Origin: Rhodanobacteraceae bacterium
GTDB taxonomy: Bacteria > Pseudomonadota > Gammaproteobacteria > Xanthomonadales > SZUA-5
Reading direction: 5' to 3'
Length of the DNA stretch: 64,000 nt
Assembly (NCBI GenBank): GCA_016713135.1
Contig: JADJPR010000020.1
Location: 186,001-250,000, forward strand
Shown: positions 7,994 to 15,945 of the stretch, piece after piece
Position numbering within the stretch: the first letter of the stretch is position 1
Layout: every line of letters starts with the position of its first letter
Position numbers and translations under genes: made by a program
Notes under the pieces: generated by a model
What the model saw: only the letters and a program-made list of their open reading frames with translations
What the model was told of the DNA's origin: nothing
The model's database searches: none

Positions 7994-8221
7994 CTACTCT
8001 GACAAATGATTCATCGGCGCTGAACATCCGAACTTCGCCGATATTTCTTCCAGCACACCGACGATCCTCGCTCTATCCCTCACGTCTTCATTGAGCAAAC
8101 CGCCAACATAGTCTGCCAAATCTAGGAAGCGTCCAATTTCCTTGTTTGACATGTTCGATTCCACCATCCAGCGCGCCCAGACAATAAGATCGTGCAACAC
8201 CAGGATATCACTACTTTTCAC
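7994..8221 (-). CDS. Putative immunity protein of the intact RHS toxin
   Basis: A 75-residue helical, acidic protein. GTG 8221 is chosen because it follows an AGCAGGGGG ribosome site and lies 25 bases after the RHS stop codon; a longer frame reaching 8377 overlaps the toxin coding region. Key sequence is 'ILVLHDLIVWARWMVESN' and 'EIGRFLDLADYVGGLL'. Position right behind the toxin tip and low local GC mark it as the cognate immunity candidate. No family is recognised. Confidence 0.6.
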   Translation of the reverse strand: MKSSDILVLHDLIVWARWMVESNMSNKEIGRFLDLADYVGGLLNEDVRDRARIVGVLEEISAKFGCSAPMNHLSE

Positions 8222-8246
8222 AGAAACCCCCTGCTGACGCTCCCTT

Positions 8247-11200
8247 TCACTGCGGATCAAGATCGAAATCCACGTCTTTGATTGGCGTACCCCGACTTCC
8301 CGGTTGAACTTGAATTGGCGGGAGGACGACACCATTTTGCGTAGCCTCCTGAACTCGCATATACCGATCCATTGCAACGGGAGTCGAAACGTCGATAGAT
8401 GACTTATTAGGAGAGAGTAGCGCGGCTACAGGAATATCCTGCGCGCCCCCTCCCGCGACCGTCCCGGGAATTGTAGCGTTCCCGACTAAATCCGCTGCTT
8501 TGGCGCGACGAACACCGTCAATTATTTCAAACGTTTCCCCAACTGCCTTTGCACCAACCGTGGTCGCAACAACGAGCGACGTGGTTCCCAATGCCTCGCC
8601 CGCACCTGCTTCCAATGCGGTGGCAGCGATCGTGTTCGCCGTCGCTGCATTCCCCAACCACGCCGTTACAGCTGCATCGATCGCGAGCGGAAGGGCAAAG
8701 ACTGCAACTTGTACGGCAATCGCAACTTTTGCCTCAGTCGGAGACAGTTTCGGTTGCGCCATCTGGTACCTGGCATTTGTATAAAAACTGCCGGCATCCC
8801 GTCCGTCAGGATCGACATTCGTTATCGGGTTGTTATTGGCATACCAGTATCGATTAAAGCTCAGCGCATTGGCGGGGACGGGGTCTGGGCTGATGAAGCG
8901 CATTGCCACCGGGTCATAATAGCGCTGTTGCATGTAGATGAGTTGGGGGTCGGGGTCGGTATCGTGGCCGGTGAAGCCGGGGCCTTCGCGGTAGATGCCG
9001 TCCTGCGGGGCACCGTAGGCATCGGCGATGCTGCGCTGGATGACGATGCCGGTGCTGCTTGTTTTGACGCTCGGGCTGCTGCGATGGTCAGTGTGCAGGT
9101 AGCTGAGGGTTTCGCCGCCGCCGCTCATTGGGAGTCGGCGTTCGGCGATCAGTTGGCCGTTGAGATGGAAGTAGTCGATGCGGGTCTGGTTGCCGCTGTC
9201 TTCGGTGCTCAGTAGTTGTCCGGCGCGGCTGTAGACCTGCCAGCGGGTGCCCCACATCGCCTCGGTGGTGCTGACGCGGTGGCCGTGGGCGTCGTAGCGG
9301 TGTTGGATGCTGGGTAGCGGGCTGTTCAGGCGGTGCGCGTGGTCGAATACAAAGGTTTCGGTGCTGGAGATCAGGGTCTCTTCAAAGCCGTTGCTGAATA
9401 TGCGATCGGGTGCGCCATCTCCCGGGCTGGTGCGCCAACGCGTGCGACTGCTCAGCTCGCCTTTGGTGTTCCAGCCGAAGCTGATGTCATGAGGGCTGCC
9501 AATGGTGCGGATGCGGCTCAGGCGACCAGTGCCGGATTCGATGTCGTAGCGGCGGTCCACGCCGCGCTGCACAGTGCGCCGCAGGCGATCGAGCGGGTCG
9601 TAGGCATAGCTTTCAGTGCTGCTGCCGCTGCTCGGGGTGGCATGCACGGCCGTCAGGCGGTTCAGACCGTCATATCCCATCTGGCGGCTTTCTGATGCGC
9701 CGACCACGCCGTCGATCTGTTGACTGAGGTTGCCACGGGCGTCGTAGATCAGTTGGTGGTCGAGGTGGACACCACTGTTGTGCTGGTCGGTGATGCGCTC
9801 GGGCAGTTGGCGGGCGTTGAGCAGCACGCTGCGAGTGCCGCCGTGGCCGTAGCTCAACCCGGCCAGGTGGCCGCTCGGGTGGTAGTGGATGTTGCTGGCG
9901 TAACTGCCTACTTGGCGGGCTTCGCCGTAGGCATTAGGGGTGTAAGCCACGCTCAGGCCGCCGGGATAGCGCAGATGGCTGATGTCGCCATGCGGGTTGT
10001 AGGTCCAGTCGATCGCGAAACTCTTACCATCGACCGCGAGGGCTTCGCTCTCCAGCAGATGACGGTGGTTGTAGCTGTAGGTCCATTGGTTGTGCTGACT
10101 TGCCCAAGACACCGGTGCGGTGCCGGATAGTTGTCCGACGGTGGCGGTGAGTTGAGTTCCGTCTGCGGCCCAAGTGAAGCCCACATCGTCGGTCGGGCTT
10201 GGGTAGTCGATCGCTAACGTGCGATCCCGCGCGTCATAGTGCTGGGTGGTACGCTCACCGACCGGGACATTCCCCTGCTGGCAGTCGCTGGTCGAGTCCA
10301 GGCTGTTCTGTCCCAGCGCGTGCCAGTTCAGACGGCCTTTGGCGTCGTACTGGAAAATGCTGACGCCTGCATCCGGCTCGATGATTTTGCACAGGCGTTG
10401 CTGGGCGTCGTACACGAATCGGCGCGTTTGACTGAGGCTTTCGTTCTGCTGGATGTCGGGGTTCAGCCAGGTGCCGCTACGGGTTAGGCTGATTGGGTTG
10501 CCGTAGAGGTTTCTCGCCCAGGTGGTGGTCACCCCCTCGGGGCTGTCGATCTGCAGCGGGGCATCGGTCTCAGGGCGGTCGAAGGCCTGATAGGTGGTCG
10601 TGGTGACATAGTGGTCCGCATCGGTGAAGCGCATCCGGAACGGGCTGAGGTAGTCCGTTTGGGTGGTCAGCTCTCCCAGCTCCGAATCGGTGTGGGTTTC
10701 GGTGACGCGGCCCAGCACGTCATAGAGCGTTCGCACACCTTGCAGTACGAGCAGGTAGTCGCTGACCGACCCAACCGGGTAGGCAGTCAGCGTCACCCGG
10801 CGCTCGAGCAGGGGATGCCAGCGAGCGTCGTAGTACGTGGTATGCACACGGCTGCCGGTGCTTTCGGTGCGTCGCCAGTGCAATCCGCTTAGGCCGTAGT
10901 CGGCGCTGGTATGGCGCGTGTAGGCGATTTCTGTGGGCGACCACGCTACTGTGTCGGCGCTCGGGTAGCTGATCGAAGTGAGTCGACCCAGCGGATCGTA
11001 GCCGTAAACATGCACGTGTCCCTCCTCGTCGGTGCGTGAGGTGATCCGGCCGCGACTGTCGACGACGGCGGTCGCCGTGCTGCCATCGGGATAATCGATC
11101 TGCTGCGGAATACCGCGCTGCCAGTTGCTGAGGATCAGGGTCTGATCGACAGCATCGGTGAGGGTATGCGCCATGCCCTCGGGATGGTAGGTGAGGGTCT

Positions 11201-13202
11201 GCTGCCGTTGACCAAAGTGATAAACCTCGCGCATTTGCGCGGTCACCGGGTCGTAGACCGCACGGGCGACTTCGCTGCCGTTGACGTCGATCTGCAGAAC
11301 TTGCCCCAGCAGCCAGTGCCCGGTGTGGTGCGCATAGCTGGTCAGTTCGGTCTTGCCGTGGCCGAGACTGGAACTGCGAATCACGCTCAGTGGAAACGCG
11401 TAGGCATCGAAGGTCGTGGCCTGCCAGCTGAAGGTCGCGCCATCCTGGGCGATCACCTTGCTCTCCAGCGGCAGATAGCGCTCGGCAGGAAAGGCATCGC
11501 CGCGATATTGCGGCGATAGTCCGATCGGTGTGGGATACGCCTGTCCGCCCTCGCTCAGCCGATAGCTGGATGTCTCTGTCCGGAGCACGCCCTGCAGCGT
11601 GTCTCCCAACAGGCCGCTGGCCTGCTCGACCTGCAGCAACTTGCCCTCGTTGCCTTGAAAGCGGGTGCCGAAGCGATAGCGCAGCACCTCGCCGTCGGGG
11701 CCCTGGATTGTCGTTTGCGAATAGTCCGGCGCGGCTCCGCAATCCACCACGAAACAGAAGCTCGGGTGGTAGCGATAGGTCCATTGCAGGCTGCCCAGGC
11801 CCGCGCCCGTAAGGGTCTTCTGCTGCAAGCTCAGGACATCGTAGCTGAGCGTGTACCACGAGTAGTCATCGGAGGTCGGCCCGGCCGGCCCCTCGTTGAT
11901 ACAGACTCGCGGCACCTGCGTACGCCCATGCATCTGCGGGGCCACGGTAAAACTCGCGGTGGCCCCGCTGGGGTGCGTCAAACTGCCGCTGTAGCTGCCG
12001 CTGATGGGCTCGCCACGCCCGTAGCAATTGGCCGGGCTCTCATCGCCGCGTTCATACAACAGGCGCGCACTGGCGAGAGCCGCCAATTGCAGGTCCCAAC
12101 GACTGCCATCCGGCAGTGCGACACTGCCAAGCGAGTGGTTTGAGGTCGGCCCGCTGCCGCTGCCAGTGTAGTCGTAGATCCAGCTCGAAACGCCGTCGCT
12201 CGCACTTTGTACATGGCCATTGTTGTTGTAACTCAGCGTGATGGCGCGGCCATCGGTGGCGCTGATGCTCTGTAACCGGTCGCCGACCCAAGTATAGGTC
12301 ACTGCATTGTCGAAGCGGTCCTCGACACGGGTGAGCATCAACCGTACCTCAACCCGAGCCAGCTCGGCGGGTGAGCGATCCGCGATCACCGGCGTGGTGG
12401 GCCGCGATACCAAGTGCGTAAAGTAATAACGCAGGCCATCCGGCGCGTGGCCAACAAACTGCTCGCCATTCCCCGCGCAACTGAAGAACCAGCGGCCGTT
12501 TGTCGCCCAGTAATACGGACCGCCAGTGCTCGGCTTGGGCTGCGTGCTCGCCGGATCGACCCACAGCAACTCGCCACCGTCGTCCGGTGCATGCAATTGA
12601 AAGCCATGCCAGTACTCATGCGCCTGAAAACTGGCGGTCGGATCGCCGTGATAATCGCTCGGGGGAACCTGCGGCGGCACCGCTTGTATCGCCAGCGGCA
12701 CTGCACAGCGCTGCATCGTGTGCCCACCGGGAGCCGACACGACCCAACCTGTGGACGCAGCGAACGTGCCCGACAAATAGGGCACATCCATCTCCCAATC
12801 CGCAAACGCCGCCAAACGGAGATTGTCATTCCCGCGTTTCGGCTCGACCGTGAAACGCCGAAGCAAACGCACCGGCAATCCACTGTTGCCCGGCAGATCG
12901 ATATCCGTATGCACAAACGACAAGGCGCCGGTTTGCAGGTTGACCTGCTCCCCCATCAGATCCGGACCCAGCGCCGCCAGGTTCCGGCGTTGATCGATCA
13001 GCTTGGCGTGCTCCTCGCTGACGAAAATCAGAGATTGATCGGCAAGAATTTCCGCAGGAATCGGCACGACTGCGGCCACCTGCGGCGGCGGAAACTGCGC
13101 CTCGAACCACGCGTCTGCAGACGCCACTCCACTGGCCAGCAACCACACAAGAGGAATGCACTGCGCCAGGCGGCGCACAGTCACGGAACGAACGCAGTCC
13201 AT
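8247..13202 (-). CDS. Secreted RHS/YD-repeat polymorphic toxin
   Basis: A 1651-residue protein from ATG 13202 (a TTG codon precedes it). Residues 1-30 form a Sec signal ('LVWLLASGVASA'). A segment 'VNLQTGALSFVHTDIDLPG' opens the shell, followed by many YD repeats ('YDPLGRLTSISYPS', 'YDARGNLSQQIDG', 'YDGLNRLTAVHA') that build the hollow cocoon. The core ends 'RYYDPVAMRFISPDP' and 'NPITNVDPDGR', the self-cleavage boundary. The 183-residue tip has a hydrophobic stretch and then 'IIDGVRRAKAADL' and 'LPPIQVQPGSRG', recalling ParB/sulfiredoxin-like folds. Its DNA is more AT-rich than the core. No T6SS or Tc genes lie nearby, so Sec export with surface display is inferred. An internal IFSNGFE (9381-9407) is unusual. 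Confidence 0.9.
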   Translation of the reverse strand: MDCVRSVTVRRLAQCIPLVWLLASGVASADAWFEAQFPPPQVAAVVPIPAEILADQSLIFVSEEHAKLIDQRRNLAALGPDLMGEQVNLQTGALSFVHTDIDLPGNSGLPVRLLRRFTVEPKRGNDNLRLAAFADWEMDVPYLSGTFAASTGWVVSAPGGHTMQRCAVPLAIQAVPPQVPPSDYHGDPTASFQAHEYWHGFQLHAPDDGGELLWVDPASTQPKPSTGGPYYWATNGRWFFSCAGNGEQFVGHAPDGLRYYFTHLVSRPTTPVIADRSPAELARVEVRLMLTRVEDRFDNAVTYTWVGDRLQSISATDGRAITLSYNNNGHVQSASDGVSSWIYDYTGSGSGPTSNHSLGSVALPDGSRWDLQLAALASARLLYERGDESPANCYGRGEPISGSYSGSLTHPSGATASFTVAPQMHGRTQVPRVCINEGPAGPTSDDYSWYTLSYDVLSLQQKTLTGAGLGSLQWTYRYHPSFCFVVDCGAAPDYSQTTIQGPDGEVLRYRFGTRFQGNEGKLLQVEQASGLLGDTLQGVLRTETSSYRLSEGGQAYPTPIGLSPQYRGDAFPAERYLPLESKVIAQDGATFSWQATTFDAYAFPLSVIRSSSLGHGKTELTSYAHHTGHWLLGQVLQIDVNGSEVARAVYDPVTAQMREVYHFGQRQQTLTYHPEGMAHTLTDAVDQTLILSNWQRGIPQQIDYPDGSTATAVVDSRGRITSRTDEEGHVHVYGYDPLGRLTSISYPSADTVAWSPTEIAYTRHTSADYGLSGLHWRRTESTGSRVHTTYYDARWHPLLERRVTLTAYPVGSVSDYLLVLQGVRTLYDVLGRVTETHTDSELGELTTQTDYLSPFRMRFTDADHYVTTTTYQAFDRPETDAPLQIDSPEGVTTTWARNLYGNPISLTRSGTWLNPDIQQNESLSQTRRFVYDAQQRLCKIIEPDAGVSIFQYDAKGRLNWHALGQNSLDSTSDCQQGNVPVGERTTQHYDARDRTLAIDYPSPTDDVGFTWAADGTQLTATVGQLSGTAPVSWASQHNQWTYSYNHRHLLESEALAVDGKSFAIDWTYNPHGDISHLRYPGGLSVAYTPNAYGEARQVGSYASNIHYHPSGHLAGLSYGHGGTRSVLLNARQLPERITDQHNSGVHLDHQLIYDARGNLSQQIDGVVGASESRQMGYDGLNRLTAVHATPSSGSSTESYAYDPLDRLRRTVQRGVDRRYDIESGTGRLSRIRTIGSPHDISFGWNTKGELSSRTRWRTSPGDGAPDRIFSNGFEETLISSTETFVFDHAHRLNSPLPSIQHRYDAHGHRVSTTEAMWGTRWQVYSRAGQLLSTEDSGNQTRIDYFHLNGQLIAERRLPMSGGGETLSYLHTDHRSSPSVKTSSTGIVIQRSIADAYGAPQDGIYREGPGFTGHDTDPDPQLIYMQQRYYDPVAMRFISPDPVPANALSFNRYWYANNNPITNVDPDGRDAGSFYTNARYQMAQPKLSPTEAKVAIAVQVAVFALPLAIDAAVTAWLGNAATANTIAATALEAGAGEALGTTSLVVATTVGAKAVGETFEIIDGVRRAKAADLVGNATIPGTVAGGGAQDIPVAALLSPNKSSIDVSTPVAMDRYMRVQEATQNGVVLPPIQVQPGSRGTPIKDVDFDLDPQ

Positions 13203-13298
13203 CAAGATCGGGAGCCAAGGGAGAGTGAGGAAGTTAGCAGTAGTCTCGCGGGAGCGCCAAACCTCTCACCCTGAAACGCAGGGAGTATTGAGTCACAC

Positions 13299-13475
13299 TC
13301 ACGGTTCGAAGTAGCCGGCGAAGATCTTCGGCGGGGCGGACAGCGCCAGAGCGACACGGAAGACCCCGCGGCCGTGGGTGAACGCGAGCAGGGTGCGTGT
13401 GCCGAAGTAGCTAGTGAACGCCAACCATTCAGTCGACAAGTTGGGGAAGCCGGTCAGATCGGCGGCCTTGGTGGC
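13299..13475 (-). pseudogene. 3' remnant of a secreted repeat-propeller protein
   Basis: The last 59 or so codons read 'FPNLSTEWLAFTSYFGTRT' and then 'AFTHGRGVFRVAL', matching the closing blade of BNR/sortilin-like beta-propeller proteins ('TLxxxTHGRGVxR'). They end 'PPKIFAGYFEP', close to the IFANGFE tail of secreted proteins in this genome. Nothing upstream continues the homology beyond about 13475, where the DNA switches to a different gene on the other strand. A 3' fragment without start or signal peptide. Confidence 0.5.
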
Positions 13476-13477
13476 TC

Positions 13478-14017
13478 CGCTTTGCCGCGCGCCGTCCCGA
13501 TGTGCTGGTCTACCAGACCGAGCCACTGGCCGAAGACCTGAGCTTCGCCGGGCCGCTACACGCGGACTTGTGGTTCAGCACCAGCCAGACCGACGCCGAC
13601 GTCGTGGTCAAGCTGATCGACGTGGCGCCCGGCGAGCCGCAGGGCTGGGACGATAGCGACCACGAATCGGGTCGCCGCAACCGCGGCGGGCAGCAGACGC
13701 TGGTGCGCGGCGAGCCGATGCGCGGGCGGTATCGCGAATCCTGGGAGACCCCGCTGCCGTTCACGCCGGACCAGCCCACGGAGGTCTCCTTCGCAATCAA
13801 CGACGTGTTCCACACCTTCAAGCGCGGCCACCGCGTGATGGTGCAACTGCAGTCGAGCTGGTTCCCGTTCATCGATCGCAATCCGCAGCGCTACGTGCCC
13901 AGCATCCATGCGGCCAAGGCCGAAGACTATGTGCGCGCCACCCACCGACTGCACCGTGGACCGCAGCAGCCGAGCAGCCTTGAGGTGCATGTGCTGCGGG
14001 CGACGGACGCCCGCTGA
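13478..14017 (+). pseudogene. 3' remnant of a CocE/NonD (S15) hydrolase
   Basis: From about 13478 the frame reads 'RFAARRPDV', 'LVYQTEPLAEDLSFAGPL' and 'TDADVVVKLIDVAPGE', the start of the X-Pro dipeptidyl-peptidase C-terminal jelly-roll domain, and continues to a natural end at 14017 with 'RGHRVMVQLQSSWFP' and 'NPQRY'. The alpha/beta-hydrolase part with the catalytic triad (some 400 residues) is absent, so no activity is expected. The nominal GTG at 13502 is internal to the homology. The missing 5' part and that of the divergent propeller gene meet at one point. Confidence 0.7.
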
Positions 14018-14081
14018 TGGCGGTTCTGGCTCTACCGGGCGCACCGCGGTTTTCGCAGTATCGAATGAACCAACAGGAGCG

Positions 14082-14513
14082 ATGACCATGACCCCGAATC
14101 CGCTGCTCGGCCCCGTGGTTGCGCTGGTCGCCTGGACCCTGGTGATGTGGCTGTGGATGTACGCCACGCGAATCCCGGCGATCCTCAAGGCGCGCATGCG
14201 CCTGGACCCCAACGCGCCACGTGGCGAGCAGATGGCCACTCTGCCCCCGCGGGTGCGCTGGAAGGCCGACAACTACAACCACCTGATGGAGCAGCCGACG
14301 CTTTTCTATCCGCTCGTGCTGGCGCTGGTGCTGGCTGGGGATACGTCGCAGACCAGCCTGCTCCTGGCATGGGCCTACGTCTTTCTGCGTGTGGTCCACA
14401 GCCTGTGGCAGGCGATGAGCAACGTGATCAAGGTGCGCTTCGCGCTGTTCCTGCTGTCGACCCTGCCGCTGTTCGGGCTGCTCTGGCGCGCCGCAAGATT
14501 GCTGTGGGACTGA
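14082..14513 (+). CDS. MAPEG family membrane protein
   Basis: A 143-residue protein with four predicted membrane helices (about 8-30, 70-90, 95-112, 120-140). The MAPEG signature is visible as 'RWKADNYNHLMEQPTLFYPL' and 'AWAYVFLRVVHSLWQ'. The family comprises membrane glutathione S-transferase-like proteins; bacterial members are mostly uncharacterised. The ATG at 14082 follows AGGAGC with correct spacing. It stands alone, convergent with rlmI. Confidence 0.85.
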   Translation: MTMTPNPLLGPVVALVAWTLVMWLWMYATRIPAILKARMRLDPNAPRGEQMATLPPRVRWKADNYNHLMEQPTLFYPLVLALVLAGDTSQTSLLLAWAYVFLRVVHSLWQAMSNVIKVRFALFLLSTLPLFGLLWRAARLLWD

Positions 14514-14628
14514 CGTCGGACAGGCTGGCAAACTGCGTCTGACGCCGTATCACGACCGGGGTCCCCGTGGCTGTTCCGCGCTCTCGGAGTCTCCACGTTT
14601 GATTGAGCCATTCCGCAGCGACTGGCCC

Positions 14629-15804
14629 TCAGTACACGCGACAGAACACCGACTTCAGGTAGCGCGATTCCGGCACATGCGCCAGCCAGGGATGGTCGGC
14701 GCCGGCGCCACGCACTTCGAGGATCTGCACCGTGCGGTTCGCGTAGAAGGCCGCGCGACGGATCATGTCAAGGAACTGCTCCTCGCTGACCAGGCCAGTG
14801 CAGGAACAGGTCAGCAGGATGCCGCCCGGCTTGACCACACCGAGCGCCAGCTTGTTCATGTCCAGGTACTTCTTCAACGCCGGAATCACCTGCTCGCGAT
14901 CGCGCGTCATCTTGGCCGGATCGAGGATTACGGTGTCGAAGCGCTCGCCGTTGTTCGCCGCATCGCGCAGCCAGGGAAAGATGTCGGCGTGCACGAAGCG
15001 CACCGGTGCCTTGTTCAAGCGCGCGTTCTGCTTGGCGATCTCCAGCACTTCCTCGTCGAGGTCGACTGCCACCACTTCGCTAGCGCCCGCCGCACGCGCG
15101 TAGACGGCGAAGCCGCCGGAATTGCAGCACAGGTCGAGCACGCGCTTGCCGGACGAGAACTCGCCGAGGCGTTTGCGGTTGTCGCGCTGATCGGCAAAGA
15201 AGCCGGTCTTGTGCTTCAGCCCGGGCGCTACCTTGAAGCTCAGGCCATGCTCGCGGATCGTGGTGGGTGGCGGCGGCGCCGGCACCGAGCAGTCGAAGCT
15301 CTCTTGCTTCGCGACATGCTCCTCGGCGAACCAGTAGAACTGATGCTGCGGGAAATGCTCCGCCAGCGCGCGACGGATCACGTCGCGCTGCTTCCACATG
15401 CCGGCCGAGAAGTACTCGATCACCAGAGTATCCGCGAAGCGATCAACGATCAGCCCGCTCAGGTCGTCGCCTTCGGAATGCACCACGCGATAGGCATCGG
15501 TGACCTCGTCGAGCTTCAGAATGTCGCGACGCAATTCCAGCGCTCGCGCGATGCGGGCACGAAAGAAGTCGGCGTCGACGGCTTCGTCATGGCGCTCGGT
15601 GAGGACCCGCAGGGCAATGCGTGAGTGTCCGTTGTAAAAGCCGCGGCCCACCCATTCGCCGGTACGGTCTTCAATGTCGACCACGCTGCCAGGACGCGGT
15701 TTCGGATCCGGCTTCTCGACCATCTTCTGAAAGATCCAGGGATGGTTGGATCGGCGCTCGGTCTTCAGCCGCACCAGCGGCAGGGGGGGAGTTTGTTCGC
15801 TCAT
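14629..15804 (-). CDS. rlmI: 23S rRNA m5C1962 methyltransferase
   Basis: A 391-residue SAM-dependent rRNA methyltransferase, probably modifying C1962 of 23S rRNA. It has an amino PUA-like RNA-binding part ('RLKTERRSNHPWIFQKMVE'), a central domain and a Rossmann methyltransferase domain with 'VLDLCCNSGGFAVYA' for SAM binding, 'DPAKMTR' as motif IV and 'LLTCSCTGLVSEEQF', whose second Cys is the expected catalytic residue. ATG 15804 (MSEQ) is preferred over an ATG four codons upstream because homologues start near here; neither has a clear ribosome site. Transcribed alone, with a strong hairpin of the next upstream gene 90 bases away. Confidence 0.9.
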   Translation of the reverse strand: MSEQTPPLPLVRLKTERRSNHPWIFQKMVEKPDPKPRPGSVVDIEDRTGEWVGRGFYNGHSRIALRVLTERHDEAVDADFFRARIARALELRRDILKLDEVTDAYRVVHSEGDDLSGLIVDRFADTLVIEYFSAGMWKQRDVIRRALAEHFPQHQFYWFAEEHVAKQESFDCSVPAPPPPTTIREHGLSFKVAPGLKHKTGFFADQRDNRKRLGEFSSGKRVLDLCCNSGGFAVYARAAGASEVVAVDLDEEVLEIAKQNARLNKAPVRFVHADIFPWLRDAANNGERFDTVILDPAKMTRDREQVIPALKKYLDMNKLALGVVKPGGILLTCSCTGLVSEEQFLDMIRRAAFYANRTVQILEVRGAGADHPWLAHVPESRYLKSVFCRVY

Positions 15805-15894
15805 GGGGCAGATCATAGCGGCTGGTGGCAGCGCGCGACGACGCGGAGGAGATCGCTCGCTTTGCGGATTCCGAGCGTGGTCGCATAAAGCAGA

Positions 15895-15918
15895 AGGGGC
15901 GGCCTCGCGGCCGCCCCT
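15895..15918 (-). terminator. Terminator of the P-domain/DUF11 gene
   Basis: A perfect 10-bp stem AGGGGCGGCC/GGCCGCCCCT with a four-base loop lies 28 bases after the stop of the upstream minus-strand gene. On that strand it is followed by TCTGCTTTATG, moderately T-rich. Good intrinsic terminator. Confidence 0.7.
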
Positions 15919-15945
15919 CCTTCATCTACAACAGTGACTCAGGTA

